From Stenopsyche tienmushanensis (taxonomy: Eukaryota > Arthropoda > Insecta > Trichoptera > Stenopsychidae): a stretch of 64,000 nt of DNA. The stretch's first letter is position 1; each line of letters begins with the position of its first letter. Below are positions 1 through 14,320 of this stretch, one piece after another. Both the position numbers and the translations under genes were made by a program. The stretch spans positions 186,001 through 250,000 of the forward strand of contig WACJ01000257.1 of assembly GCA_008973525.1 (NCBI GenBank), in the 5' to 3' direction. The notes under the pieces were generated by a model, which saw nothing but the letters and a program-made list of their open reading frames with translations, was not told the DNA's origin and did not search any database.

Positions 1-852
1 GATGAGATAACATTTTATTTTGAAGATATTTACAGATATCTTTATCAAAAATGGTCATAAAAATCGAATTCAAAAAGGATGTATAACATCCATAAACAAC
101 AACTAGAAAAAGAAATGTTGACAATAATTTACTATTACAACTTGATTTTAAAATCACCCATAATCCCTATCGATAAAACTATGATAAGTCCTTCCATATG
201 TTCACCCAGGCGAGTAGAATTCAAGTTATCTTCAAAAACGAGCACACGATGAAGCGATTTCTTTATTAAATCAATAATCTAGAAATAAACGGATTTACCT
301 ATTTTTGAATCTTAAAAGAGCAACTTCTTCATTTTATTCCAATTTTAAATAGCATGTTTGTTCTGTGATCCATAGTTCTGTAGGAGTTCTGACTATTTAT
401 CTATCTGATGTACATGTCATAATCTGCGCATGGGATCTTGTATACTCCCTGGGATTCATTTTGAAATCTGTCGGATAAGAAACTTCCTATCATTTTTCTC
501 ACTCAAAAATGTGCATGTTTCGGAAGTATACGGCTTATGGTGTCAGACGTGTCCTTTAATCGGTCATATCAACGTTCGACCTGTATCGGACTATAAACTC
601 AATCATCATGTATTTAAACCTACAGGAAGTATAGCTGACGATCACATTTTTAAAACATATTTTTCCTATGAAAAATCATGTCAAATTGGTTGCCAACATC
701 GAAGTAATTGCGAAAATCCATTTTAAAAAAAGATAAATATTAGATAGACGTTGACCATCTTCAAAGTCTTTCCAAAGCAAACAACGACATTATTTTCGCG
801 ATCATCAACATATCTTATTCCTCGAAATATCAAGAAAAGGTGAATCCAAATA
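1..852. other. AT-rich non-coding DNA with a repeat fragment
   Basis: No gene is visible. The only internal feature is the piece at about 555-705, which recurs at 23411-23535. The 98-codon open stretch at 430-726 overlaps that repeat and resembles no protein I know. Confidence 0.5.
590..705 (+). repeat. Dispersed repeat fragment, copy 1
   Basis: About 110 bp here align with 23421-23535 in the same orientation. Shared blocks include CTACAGGAAGT, a CACATTTTTAA stretch and CTATGAAAAA followed by CATGTCAAA and GGTTG. The similarity is interrupted by small differences, as expected for old copies. The element family is unknown. Confidence 0.65.
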
Positions 853-896
853 TAAGTTCAGTCCAAAAGTTCGTGCGACTTTTGGAACTGACCTGA
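853..896. mobile_element. Collapsed mariner: two terminal inverted repeats almost back to back
   Basis: The sequence reads TCAGTCCAAAAGT, a 7-nt centre TCGTGCG, then ACTTTTGGAACTGA and CCTGA. It is flanked by TA on the left (851-852) and the right (897-898). The left part matches the left end of the mariner at 27961 (GTCAGTCCAAAAGTTCGTGCG) and the right part matches its right end. Everything between the inverted ends is therefore missing, leaving a near-palindrome of about 44 bp. Abortive gap repair or deletion of a full mariner is the likely origin; this is an inference. Confidence 0.72.
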
Positions 897-898
897 TA

Positions 899-3800
899 TT
901 TCCAATAATTGTTTGAAAAATGACAGCAAATCATAAAACATACACGTTTTATAAATTCAAGAAATAATAGCATATTCCACATAGAATATTTATCCTAGTT
1001 AATCTATTCGTAATAACTATACATGGAAATGAAATTAAAGCAATTTGCAAACATTTTCCATGCAATAAATATTTTTTATCAAAGCGACATGCACCCATTG
1101 AATTTTGAAATAGTTTATCCCGCTTCCCGTTTTGGCACGGAATCCGGACATAAATTAGGCCTTGATCTTCTTTGTTTTTTCAGCACGAATTTCAGAAGAG
1201 GCGGCCCTGTAAACACGCTCTCGGGCACAAAATACGACCCACCAGATAATAACACGACCCGCCAAAAAAATGGCCCATTTGAATTACGGTGAGCTCGATG
1301 CAAAAAAAAAAAGAAACAATCTACCCTCGACGAGTACTCCGATCAAATATAAATATTTTAATTACGTCGCCGATTTTTATGCAGTATAAATTTAAAATTA
1401 TTTTATCTACAATCGGCGGAATAGTGGTTAAAGTTCATTCAAGCTTGGCAAAATAAATGATGTTTTTACCCACATTCTAACAAATAAGAAGGCAGTAGTT
1501 ATAACATTTTTAATGGATTTACTAAAATTGTATTTCAACGCAGAAGTACGAATAATGCACATAAATGTTTATAGGTTTCTGGATACGAGCAAAACTCTGC
1601 ATGTTTCTCTAACCATAATGATAATATAATAGTAGTACAAGATATTCTACTTTGTGCATCGTATTAACATCAAAATACCATTTTCAGCGCGGTATCCTCC
1701 AACATAGTAGATTGTGTTTTTATAATAATAAAAAATATAATTACCCTAAATATGGAAGATATATTGGTATATTCAGGCTCTATGTTCCATTTAAGGATTA
1801 TGCCGATGTAGCAGCATACATAATTTTAAAAAATTGGCACGCTATAATTTTTAATAGTGTTCTTCCCTTATATATATTAATATCCATTATCAGACATTTG
1901 CGATCTTTATGGTACACGTTATTAGAGATAAAGGATTGGAGGGAAGTTGGTTTTCCATTATCTTTTATATGATGTCGGTAATCGTTCACAATACGAAGAA
2001 AAAATGCGGTTTACCAAACAAATATAATATGAAGCAGTCATAATTAATCGGGAACTTACTTTGGTCTAACGTTTGTTTGAACTAGAATTGTTAAGTAAGA
2101 AAAGATTGATGTTTGAATAGCAAAGCTATCATTATTTTCAAACGATATTTTAACGATTATTGCATATCAGTAACTTATTAGTCGTTCTATCCAACTTTAT
2201 AAATAGTCTCAGTATGACTTTTTCAGTCTTAATTTGGGCTGAGACGATCAATTACCTCCAATTTACCAAATTTGTTAGTATGGAGGCATTTTTTCTTACC
2301 CTTTTTAAAGTTTGTGTTTATTTGACACAATGTGAATTACAAGGCCAATTATGTTATCTCAATCGCTTAACAGTTGTAGAATGAAACTTAACTATTCTAC
2401 ACATGTTGAGACATTGTTAACATGTTATACCTGTGTTCATAGCATCACAGTTAAATTCAGGACCGTAACAAGAGCATGGCAAAGCAGGCGCCCGCCACGG
2501 GCGCATCTGGGCTTGGGGCGCAAAACGCAGAATATCGACCCGGTCGAGAGTTACACATAGTTTTTTTATTTGACTTACTTTTCATGAATCAACCCTGATT
2601 GACTTTGTCCGTTTTATAATATATACGAAGTTGTTTAGTCCCTTTTTTCTTCGTTATCGCTTAAACATTGGGCCGACCCAGCCAGCATAAGCCTGGCAAC
2701 AACATCGTTTTGTAATGAGAGTTCGTAATCGTTTTGTAGATATGTTCAGGTCAGCGGTCTGAAAAGCAGACCAGTTGGACACATAGACCTTGCGGCTACT
2801 TCGTCCTCTTTTAGGGCGTTTTGCGGAATTTTCTATGTTCTGTACGATCACGGAAGCTCCCACAGAGGCTATCTTACATACTAGCTAGGATTTGATATCA
2901 GTTGGACTGAGACTTTTCAAATAAAAGTTGCGCGAAAAGAGCGATTGAAGAAAAGTGTGTATTTTTACTAATTTTTTTGTAGTTTTTTATTCATTAAATA
3001 AAAACTTTTGAATATTTTTAAGTAATTATAGGTCAAACGATAAAAACGTTTATTTTACACATGCTAGCCACATTTCATAAGGAATTCTTATCTAGGGCAT
3101 GTGGAAGGACTTCCGTGAGCTTGGAAAAATTAGTTTCAAGAAAAACGCGTTTAAATTTTCTCCTCCCCTCAGATTCTTCAGATTCAGATAGTGCCCTTAA
3201 ACATTGGTTCTTACCGATATACGAAAAAAAAATTTTTTTTAATCAACAACAACAATTTTTAATCAGACGTCTCAATAAAAGCAATCTAAGACCATATGCA
3301 TGAAAAACTGGACATATCTAAAGTTATTGATCTCTCTTCAAATATATTATCAAGAATTTGAAATTGTTCAATGCAGAACTGAAACATGTTTCCAAAATTT
3401 AGTGATAAAATATGACACTTGGGTCTGTCATGAAAATCTTAAGTTATGAAATAATATACAAAAACAAGATTTCTCCTTCTCAAAAACAATGTAAGTTGAA
3501 ATATCTGCTGAAAAGATCATGTCAACTGTTTTGCATGACAAAAGTCTTTACTATTAATATTCATGTAACAAGCGACTTTTATAACAGAAGGGACTTATGT
3601 ATACACAATTACTTTTTGGTGAGAGGTTATCAAAGAGAAAAAGTGAGAAGAGCTTTCAAAATGTGTGTCGCTCCTGCATAACAATGCATCATGGCATATA
3701 TCTGCCAAATTCTAGGCTGTTAATCGTTGAGTTCCAACAATTAGACCATCTACCATACAAATCAGAAAAAAGCTCCTTTGGATTAACTTATGCATCAATA

Positions 3801-6800
3801 ATTTTAAAAAAATCTGAGGTGGAGACACTTTTTGAGCAACGAAGAAAAATATATTAATGGACGCCATTCGAATATTTCTTATTCATTCATAATTTATATA
3901 CCACCTTAAATCTATCAATATTTTTGAAAGGTATAAAGTATTCTTGCTATATAATCAATTTTCTCGTTTATTCATAAGGTAAAACTATATATTTTTTTCA
4001 ATCACTATCTTATGTTATGTTCTTACAATGACTTGACAATAATGAAGAAAATAATAAACGACAATGTTAAAAAAAATATTGATGAAACAGATTGGAAAAA
4101 ATACAGAAACAATTTCATATCTTGGGAGACCACTTCTTCATGCCATTTGTATTAATATATAGAATATTATATAATATTCTGATTAAAATATAATGAAAAC
4201 TAAATGGAATAACAATTTTATAAAATATTAATCGTATTATGGAATGCATAGCAAATTATATAGAACTGAAATCTTTTATTATACAATTTTTTGCAATTTT
4301 ATAAAAAAAAAAGCAAATAAAGCCAACATTTAAGAAATAATTTTGCCTGTGGTATTGTTAATACTTTCAAGTATGAGAATATACATTTATTTTAATAATC
4401 TTTTCTCTTTATTTCAAAAGATATAATTGAGTATTATTTCCAATCTCTTTCTAGTGTAATGATCTTATTTTGTAACCTAATATAATTGTATTTATATTTG
4501 ACTATCCCAGTCTTTATATTAGAGCTTGTTGAGAGTAGAATTTAAAGATATACATATTGAAGAATTAATCGATTCGTGACAATTAACAATAAGCCCATAA
4601 GCAATAATATAAATATGAAGATATTAATGGTTGAATTATAGCGTCATGCATAAAAGTTTTTAAAAAGCTTAAATTTCAAGCCATGAAGATAAAAAAACCA
4701 TCAATTACATACCATTGTACATCGAAATTGATTACCGTGAAACGCAAAATATCAGATATTTACGAGCATTTTTTTCACTTAATCCGTACTTTAATTTGAT
4801 TTTCAACAAAGCCACGAGAGAGCGAAAAATGTATACGCGTGCGAGAAATCTCACTCATATTTAATATTCAAGCATAGTCGCAGGCAAAATTTCGAACCGA
4901 AATGTAGACAAAAAGAATAAAGGACGCAGTTGTGTGAAGCTTTGCCGAGGCCTCTGTATTTGCATGCAACAACGCCATTCTGGAGCTTTCAATAAAAAAA
5001 GCTCGCATCCCGACAATCATTTGAATAATAAACGTTTTCCTAAGTAGTTTCCTCTCCCTAGCCGGTCTGTCTAAACCCATTCGCGCCTGGCTTCGAAATA
5101 TTTGACTCGTTGAATTTTTACAAATTATTCGCTCCCTTGAAGTTCCATTCTCCGCATTCATTATCGCTTTATTTTTTATAGCAGATACGAGCTTATGAGT
5201 TTTGAAATTTTAAAGCTAACCATTTTGCAGTCAATTTGTATAGAGATATAGTTCAAGAAACATTGGTTTTATTACAATGGGAATGTGAGAGATGATAATC
5301 AATTGTTTATGCTATGGATTATTTTGACCACAATTAATAAACGTGGAGTAACTGATAAAATATTCTGAAGGTTTTAAAATTTAATAAGTATCGTAAAATG
5401 GCGATAAAACCTCAAAATCGTTTCTCAAACGATGTCTCATAAATTGAATAATGGTATACTGATTTCACTAGTGAAATATTTATCTGTGTATACTGGGATT
5501 TATCGAAAGTAACTTATTTTGAATTCTTTGAACTCAGTCGGATCTAATCACAATAGTAGTATACTGCCAAAAATAACTTAGAATGAAACTAGAGCTTATA
5601 AAATGTATTGAATGCTTCCATTCTGAAAAAATAATAGGTTGTCATCTCACTTTACCACTGTATAAAATTACATATTTCTAAGAATGTTGTCTATAATTTT
5701 GGTAAAGAAATTTGGATTATTTCAATGCTTTACAGCTAATTCGCGAAATGTGCTCGAAGCAAATTGCAGTCGGAGGCTTGCCCTTATGCCTGCTTTTGTT
5801 TACAGTCCAGAGCTTCCCGTTAAGGCCCTTTCTTATCTTTACTCTAATAGGGAGCAAATGAAATAAAAAAATGTTAACACAGTTTTAAAAAAGGCGAATA
5901 AGCAAGTGGAAAGTGAGGGCACAAAAATAAAGAGTTCTGTACGAAGTGCTGCGAAAACCGAACAGCTTACTAATACATTGATAAAATATGTATCTAATTA
6001 TTAAAGCTTAGCTATCCACCGACATGCCGATTCAATAGAAAATATGAACAATACTATTTGGACCTCATACTATACATTATAAAATTACGACTGATTCACA
6101 CTTCATTTAAGCATTCACATTGTTCGGAAGGCGCTGAAAGATTGCTTTATGGAATTGAAGTCCCTGATTAGTATAGTAGTATATTTCTTTTTTGTAAATT
6201 TTTTTAGTACTTAAAATTACAAACGCGTTTTTTTCAAAACGACATTTATGCATGCTGCGTCCATAGAATTTCAAAAAAATGGTCTGAAATATTTCAAAAA
6301 GATTGGTCTAAAATTTTACGAGCTTATTTGATACATTTATCGCTATAGTGGTTTGCAAAATCAGGTCAAAATGTTTATTTAATCTTATGTTTTACATTAT
6401 AAATATACCCTCAAAAAAAGGTGTTTTTTTTCTAAAAAAAATTTCAAATCAGCGCCATTTTGCTACTTTTAAACGAAAAATATTAATTGAGAGTTACGTA
6501 ATAGAGAAACTCATCCAGATTAAGAATCTTTTTGGCTTTTTGTTTCAGGTAAATCTGAATAAAAATCTGATGATACGATGTATTTATTGTGAAAAATATT
6601 GTTTAAAATTGCCATTTTTTTCGGCCATCAAAGTGAAATGATTGACGATGATACTTGACGTATATTGTATCTTCTGATTACTATTTGCTTGTATCCTTAT
6701 GTCCTTAAAATACTTAAAATGTTAAATATAATTATTGATTTATAAGCGATTTGTTGCAGTTTTGTCGCAAAAAATAAATTAATTTACATCTTGCTTCATA

Positions 6801-7140
6801 GCAATACGTCAATAAGTCAAATTGTAATATCCTCCTCAATATCCTCTTCAATCTATTGCACAATCGCTTGCAAACATTCATCGCCAAATCTCTACTTCTT
6901 TTTCGCGATAATCAAGGAAAAAATGTTAACGTATCATACAGTTGAGAGATTGATAATATTGTCAGATAGAAAAATCAAGTATAATTTTATTTGTAAATAA
7001 TTTAGCGTGTAAATCTGATGCAATGATCTCTCTCAATCATTAATATTGCGAAGTACTTATTTTCGAGATTTTTTAAATTTATATTTTAATAAGAACGTTT
7101 TTTTTGTCGTATCATATTCTTCAAATGATACCGTGCGCAT
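899..7140. other. Gene-free AT-rich region
   Basis: No gene is visible. Open stretches are under 100 codons, low in complexity and without recognisable domains. A GC-rich palindromic patch occurs at 2488-2504. Sequence at 1180-1270 and 2650-2870 is richer in G+C than its surroundings but shows no identifiable feature. Long A/T runs dominate 3300-4800. Confidence 0.45.
2488..2504. repeat. GC-rich perfect palindrome
   Basis: Arms GCGCCCG and CGGGCGC around CCA, followed by further GGGCGC-like sequence up to about 2522, in a strongly AT-rich setting. This could be the remnant of a transposon end, but no partner end was found. Confidence 0.6.
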
Positions 7141-7141
7141 T

Positions 7142-7225
7142 ATTGAATATAAGCAATCTCCATAGGAGACTTTCTAGGGAAAAGATTTTTTCATGAGGTG
7201 GTTTTCCATGGTTTTTCATATGTGC
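7142..7225 (-). repeat. SINE fragment (tail part, minus orientation)
   Basis: The block with CTCCATAGGAGAC, AGGGAAAAGATTTTT and a GGTGGTTTTCCATGG stretch matches, in reverse orientation, the 3' part of the SINE copy at 58545-58975 (GAAACCACCACT, TCCTTTTCC, CTCCTATGGAGATC). It also matches the fragment at 57606-57705. Only this part is preserved. Confidence 0.55.
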
Positions 7226-10054
7226 TTAAATCAGAATAAGATTTATTAAGTAAGAATTTTAGGTCGGAGAGGTAATAAAGATTTGATGGAAACTCAATCC
7301 ATTAAATCGTACCACTATTGACTTGAAATCATATTTACAACATAAAAAAGAAACTCTACTGTATTTAAATAAATCATTGTTTCATTTCGCTAGTGTCTGG
7401 TCGTGAATAGGTTAATTGGCTCTGATTTATTTTTAGTTTGCTACGAAGGTAGCGTTTTAAAGCAATTTGTTTTTTCTTCTATCGTGATGAATGCTTCTTT
7501 CAAAAGCCGAAAAACTCGCCCAAATTCCTCGACTTCCGCTTTTCTCTCCTATTTGGCATGTAAGCATACGTTTCGAATTATGTCTCATTCATTTTCAGAG
7601 CCTACACACGTGAAAGAAGCGAAATCAAATAAATTCATTTTATTTTTCGCATTTTACGATGCCATTGTCCTCAGGAGAAACAATAAATTCCAGTCTGGCA
7701 AGCATAAATTTTAAAAGAGGATGATTTATAATTTCAACTTTTACACTATGAAATTTCATTCGCGCTTTAAGCGTTACAAGTATGAATAAAAAGGCGATTT
7801 CGTACTTTAATTTTTTCGCTCTACCGCGTTTATTTTTAGATCAACGTAGGATTCGGATGAATGAGCGAATTTTGCGTTCCTTCGGACACGTGAAGATTTT
7901 AGGGTTTGCTAACGCTTTCTGGCGATTCTTAAGCAGACTACCTAAGTTCTCCCGATTCTAAAATTGTGGTCAAAGATAAAAAGCAGTGTTTTCAGGTAGA
8001 AAGTTTCAGTTGGCGGGTTAGTTTGGAGCACGTAGCGATAACACGGGTCGTAAGTCAATAAAGTTTCGGTTAGTTAGATGCTATTGGAGACATTCAATGT
8101 GAGATGTGTCGTGATTGCCGGCACCAGAACGTGATCAAAATCTACCGAGGCTCGTTTTATCGGGCCTTATATCTTCTTGGAATTCTTATTTTTCCATGAA
8201 AATTCCGCCTCTCATTTGCCACATTTCCATAGGCTTCAACAACAATGATATTCCCGTGTGAGCTCGAAAATACTATGCAAATATTTATTTATCGGCGGTG
8301 TCTGCTGTATAAACTCAGTTGGTTTTATGGAAGATCAATCAACTTTTTTGCAAATACAATCCTCATTATAATCTGTTTCAGGCGTTATAATGAGTCTTTG
8401 TAGATTTAAACAAAAAATAAACTATAAAACCATGTACTTGGCTAAATAAAAAATAATAATTCCTAAAGATAGAACAAGAAAAACTATTAACAATTGCTGG
8501 CAAAACGGACAAAAATATAGTTGTCTTTCATTGTTAAAAATGATTGTAAAAAAAACTCACGATGCTTATTAATAAGAGCAAAATGTTTGAGTTCCATCGC
8601 GTAAAATATATTCAAGTATTGAAATATTAGATTAGTACATGGATTTTTATTATATCTAATTATTTCTAAAATGTTCGATCAAATTAAATATAAACGTTTT
8701 CTCTTTCTGCGATTTTTTAGTTAAAATATCGTGAATATACTGGCGAAACTAGCCAAAAAATTAGATCATCCACTGAGGGCTTAATAGTTGCATGCCAACT
8801 TAATCATATTTAGAAAGTACCATATGAAATAATTTTTAGCCAGAAAAATCTTTCATGGAAATCTTCTACATCTACGAATAGAAAGGCTTCAAAAGGAATA
8901 CTTTGGCAGAAATGTTGATATACTGTATAGTTCTAAAAAATACACTTTGAATTAATATTTTGATAGTTGAGATCTACATAAAAATTGAAAATCAGTCCCA
9001 GTATAAGATTTTTCTCGCTTTTATTCCATAAAGGGTGGATTGTATATCAACCAAATTAAATATTGCCAATATATATCATTTGTTATATTGTTTCTGTGGG
9101 AATCTTCAAAAAATATATTGAATATCAGAATCTAGCTCCAATGTGGAATATGGCATAGCATAATTGAGCTATTGTGATAACTAGTTTCCCCAAATACGTT
9201 CTTTAGATTTGTTTAAATTAATTTATTTAAAAGCGTCTGAATTTCTTTAGATTATAATGCTATTAACGGCCATGTTATAAAGACAATCACTATATAATGT
9301 GAGACATTTATTTTAAGAGTCCTTTAAGTGCTCATTGATGGAAAACAAATGTAAATTTAACGGTTACAATTCTTATTTCGCTATTTAGGTATAAATGCTT
9401 TAAGGGTGTCGTAAACACGTGTAACCGTTTCGTCATTACGGAGGGGAGAAAATTCGCCGGGTCGTTTTTCAAGGCGGACATAGCATACAAATAGATTATC
9501 ACAAAGTCGTTAGCGATTTCCAATTCTTTTCCTGTTTTAATTTCCCCACTTTCCAATGGAGTGGAAAATGCGCCGTGTCACTGTGATCAGTGGCGGCGCG
9601 TGTTCTGAACATCCCTGCTAAGAATGCTCTCCTTTTCTTTTTCTCAGAGTCCTCGGTGGAAGTGACTAGTGTTTACCGATGAGGGTCCTTTTGTTCTCCT
9701 CCCAATGCCACCCCTATTTGCCCTCTTCTGGCTTCTAACTAACTTATGTACAACTTGACTTTTTCCTCCCGAACTTTTCCCAGACGCTGATTCTTAAATG
9801 CTCCGCCGATAAGCGAAAAGTCTTTCTCATTTCAACATTAATCACGAAAATTCAATATTGGAAGTAATTTTACTTTCGCTCCAATTCTTTTAGGCATTTA
9901 CGACAGAAATGTGATTTTCAAATTAGTTCCATTCAAATTTGCCCTTCTTACACAGAAACCACTTTCAAACATTTTTTGTTCATATCATATCAAGATTAGT
10001 ATGATACTAAATATAGATACAATAAGGATACCCTTTTAATATTGAAATCATAAA
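7226..10054. other. Gene-free region
   Basis: No coding exon, RNA gene or recognised repeat was found. The parts at 7750-8230 and 9420-9830 have a more balanced base composition than the AT-rich remainder and could be regulatory, but nothing in the sequence alone proves it. Confidence 0.4.
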
Positions 10055-11202
10055 TATTCAGGATACAAGCGTTATTTTTTTTGTATTAGGATATTTCTTT
10101 CTGTAAGCTTTTACTAACAAAAGCAAATATAGCTTTTGCTCGTCGTCGATTGTCATCAATTTATTATATTCCTTCATTAAGGCAATACCATGCTCAGTAA
10201 TATCATAATTACCCATATAGAATGGATGATTTTCTTTATAGCTTTTAAATCAGAGTCATCCTTCCAAGTTTCAACATCTTTATTCAAAAACTGTGATGAG
10301 ATACCCAGTATTTGGAAAAATCGTAAAAAGTTGCTAGTCACAAAGTCTTCTATGCTTTTTTGGTGATATGTTCGACATCGATGCTTTTACTTTTCTGGCT
10401 ATCTTAGGAAAATCTTCAAGCAATACATAGCTTTTGCCATCCATTTAGCACGGTGAAGACTAGCAAGCCTCCTAAATGAAACTCTTTTTTCGGGAATTCT
10501 TCCCAAGTAAAGATGGAAAGATTCAGTAACTCCTTAAAGTCATCTCGAGGTTGATATACTTGAAGTTGAAAGCAAAATAAGTCCTATCTGTAGTAACACT
10601 TTTCTATGATTTTAAGACGTGGTATCATAAATTACTGTTTTATAATCATTTTAATTAATTTCGTCCCAGTTCTTCTTACACCTTTTAAACAATATCAGGA
10701 ACACTAGACGGACCGAGTGATTAACTCACTACAGCTTCTAATAAAATTACCATTATATGATTTTGATAAGCTAGGTAAAGCATATAGTTTTCCCATTTTC
10801 TGCTCCAGAAGAAAACAAGCTCCATTTCTCAAGCTGATATTTACAGCTGTAGTGTTAAAACATAATTAATAAACTCCTGTCACTACTTATGGACGCTATG
10901 ATAAGTTGAAATAAGTACGCATAATTGGGGAAACAAAAAGCGCGTGCCCTCGCTAAGGATTTAATTTGAAGTGAGGAGCAAAACAGGGCTCAATCTCAAT
11001 ACGTACCCGCGGGAAAGACTTTGGAAAGGGAGGAAGGAGTGGAGGGTTGACTGTAGTGAATTAGTGAGTCTTTCTGCATGCTATTCCACTTCAAAATAGA
11101 CTAATAAACCTACCAGAATCAATAAGTCAGATTAATAGCTAAGTGGCCATATAACGTTTTTTTCTGAAACTCTAACTTATGGTAGCGGCCTCTAATTTTT
11201 TT
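10055..11202 (-). mobile_element. Degenerate dispersed element, copy 1 (ends lost)
   Basis: This roughly 1.15-kb stretch aligns in the same orientation with 48895-50000. The match begins at ATTCAGGATACAAGCG and runs through CAAAAAGCGCGTGC and GAATCAATAAGTCAGATT to GGTAGCGGCCTCTAA. Minus-strand translation gives fragments of one protein in shifting frames: YQPRDDFKELLNLSIF, KRVSFRRLASLHRAKWMAKA followed by MYCLK, and ENHPFYMGNYDITEHGIALM. Their A/H-R-A-K/R-W-M-A-K-x-x-Y-x-L-K motif is one I associate with a multicopy, uncharacterised arthropod protein found in transposon-like repeats; that is from memory and should be checked. Stops and frameshifts make it a pseudogene. Confidence 0.7.
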
Positions 11203-13635
11203 TTAATAAAAGACACTTATTCATTTTATTACGGCAGAAAATCATATGACCGCCCAATTTTTTAAAAGTTGAAAAATAAGAACCACACTTATTAACTCTT
11301 AAATCAACTGATTATTAAATATTCAAAAAAATGTGTTTTATCAAATAAAAATTTTATTAGACTATCAATTTTTCGCACGAGATCAGATTTACAAACCAAT
11401 AAACAAACAAAATAGTCGTTTTTGGTGAGGTCTTTCTATTATCCAGAGCAATGACTAGCCATTATATAGCGAGGATTTATTTAGGTCATAATTTAAACCT
11501 TGCTACCTATTAAAAGTCATTATTCCCTCAAATTTTGAACCAAAGGATCAAATGTTCAAATTCAATAAAAAAACATGCTTTTTAATATTGTATAAATTTT
11601 GAATATTAGAAATTGAAAATTAGTATCAATTTTGCATTTCAAGTTAATGATACTAATTTTACGTTTAATGAATGTAATTCATTTTAATACTGAATTCAAT
11701 GCATTGGGATCATTTTATCTATTTTTAATTTGTTCCAATGCATCGAAACAATATCATTTGGTTTCTCATCGAATCGATCTTTATTTGGGCAATATTTAAT
11801 GTCAAAATCTTTAAGGGTGTGCATAAAAATGGGTGTGTGATTGTAACAGCATAAAGCAATTTAAACTTTTAATCAATCTAAGGGAAATAAGGCACTCTTT
11901 CGGCGACTCCGAGGGGAAAACTTTTGTTTGCCAAAAGAAGTTGTGACACTTTTAATTTTTTTGATGTATGACAACGATCCTTCAGGCTTAGATAACTCGA
12001 GTTTAATTTTATTTTTTCACCGCATCCAAGAGGGTGGGAGGCTTTCACGGGAGATCAAGTCATTTACATAGTAAATGATAAGTCAGCGACTGTTTCCGTT
12101 TCCATTATTCATGGAAAATTATGATCATAAGGTGCCGCCACAGGGCTGGAGCGGGCAAAATATTTTATCTTGGATCCTCTTCCCTCTCTCGCCTTGTAAA
12201 TGATTGAGCTGTCATATTTTGGTATCCTGTTTATGATCAGATTTTATTTTGTTCCTCCTTTCGTCAAATTTACTTGCCTTTCGATTTATTATAACCACGT
12301 CGAATACACTATGTGTAAGTCAACTCGTTTGCCCTGGAACATATTTTTATCCATTGTCGATGGGTTCAAGTAAAAAAGCTTTTTTTGTCAAATTGCGTTT
12401 TCTCCAAATTAGCACTTTTAACGAGACTTAATTATTTAAGTAACAGTACGTGTGAATTTTAATTTAATTGTAATAAGTGTAAACGGCCAGCAATTTCCAT
12501 GAAACGGGTTGGGATGGAGATTATTCCCGAGTGTTATGTCGCTTAGCTCTTTTCAACACTACCTTTGCGTACATTAAAAAATGTAAATGAGGAAAACGGT
12601 GCGTGCTTAAAAATATTTACCTACACAGTATAATTACAACAAGTCTGCCATAATCAAATGTACGTGTTTTTTAATTGAATCTATCAATATATTCATGGTT
12701 TGTAATTTTAATATAATTGACCTAATCGATAAACAGCTATATGCCGCGAAGTGACGTGATAGGTTTTAGAACTTAAGATGATAGTCATTCAATGATGTAA
12801 ACTGATACATATCAATAATGCCTAATTTACAACCATCTTATTTTATAAATACGTTAAAATAATATGATTTTTATTTAAAAATAATTCCAAATAATCTACC
12901 ACTTTATAATATAAGAACTCAATTAAAGCTGTCGAGATCCTTTGTAGATCTTCAGGATTCAAAGGCGCATGTCTTGCATAATTGCTTTTTATTCTCAATG
13001 CAACTTTCCATGGAAATAAAGTGCATTCATATTAGCAACAAATTCAAGAAATTTCTTACAATGTAATTTAAAATGAAATATTCACAGAGGAGCCATGGCA
13101 TTAAATTAAAGTTCCTGCGGCTGAAACACAGAAAGCTCTGCAAAGAATTTTTCCTTTTATTTAGTACAAATTTTCGAGATTGTTTCTTTTCTCATCCACT
13201 TGTTGCTTTTCTTTCACTGGAAGCAGCTGTATTTCCGCTCAAAATCATGCTTAAGATGGCGAAAACTCAATCACGTTTATTAGGGGGAGCACTGCACATT
13301 AACCTCGTTCCCATTTTTTGTTCTCGGCCTTTTTTAATAACACCCGCGAAAAATTCATCCTCACAAATATTTAGAATGAGAAATATTTAATATGAAATTC
13401 GCTCTGCAAAAGTCTTCTTTGTGAGCTTTCGAGACTTTATTTGAATATTCGAAAACGACTGTGGAAAATATAGCCTTCATATCTCATGAATACGTCAAAA
13501 TAATGGATTGGCTGAAATCTGAGTAAAATTATGAAACATTTCTGAAAAAAATCTTCTTAAGATATAAAATTCGTTATTAACAGGGAAATGAAATCGGACA
13601 GGTAGCGTCTTAATGGTATTAATTGAACACACTTC
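11203..13635. other. Gene-free region
   Basis: AT-rich DNA with no supported gene. The stretch at about 12020-12250 is richer in G+C, has no long frame and contains clustered ATTT/ATCA-type motifs. It could be a regulatory island, without direct proof. Confidence 0.4.
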
Positions 13636-13639
13636 TGTG

Positions 13640-14320
13640 CAGTATGATCCAGGTGTTCCTTGGACTAGCCACAAAGGGAATGTCTTCCACTACTATTTTG
13701 ACCCCTCGAGAAACGCTACATGCAGAGCCTCTAGGTGTCTAGCCCTTTCACTCTGCGCCCTCCAAAGGAGGCGAGGTTCACATTGGAAGACCAGTTTCTG
13801 ACTACTTGCACTCGAAGATGCGTTGGAGCAGAAAAGAATAGATTAAATTAAATTCAAGAGAACTACTATGCGACGTTCCTGCCACCACGAGTCCAACCTC
13901 AGTTTAATGAGGGCTGCAGCAGATGACAGACTCCAGAGGCTACCCCTACCTCATGATGCTTGTTTTAGCTCGATTATTTATGGTACCTAGCCACGGAGTC
14001 GCTATTCGAGCAGCTGAAGTCCTTTCCCCCTGTATATACTATGCTGTTGAGGATAGTGGTGACACCTTTAGCATAGACTTCTATCTATCTTCTGTAATCA
14101 GCAGTTCCATATGCCATTTTATTCCATTCATTCGTGTTAGCTAGACTACCCAAGCAGCGTTTGATGAGCAAACTGACGAAATTACTTTCGCCCACCTCAT
14201 CTCTACATCATTACCCCAGGGGCTCAACCGATTGCCCACAGGCGTAGGGTTGCCTTCTCCCTCTAGGGTTTTATAGGTGGGCATCGTAGAGTGTAACACC
14301 CACCCGGCATCATCAGAGTA
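13640..14320 (+). repeat. Unclassified direct repeat, copy A
   Basis: This copy aligns in the same orientation with 16570-17210. Shared anchors include GGACTAGCCAC, GTCTTCCACT, AGAAACGCTACA, CACGAGTCCAACCTCAGTTT against CACAAGTCCAACCTCAGTTT, CTAGCCACGGAG, GTTTGATGAGCAAAC, CCCCAGGGG and GCATCGTAGAGT followed by AACACCCACC. Base composition is clearly less AT-rich than the flanks. No reading frame is conserved between the copies, and I do not recognise the family. Confidence 0.75.

Noticed and set aside
2654..2863. 69-codon minus frame with Arg/Lys-rich N-terminal half
   Set aside because: Short and without a start context or known motif.
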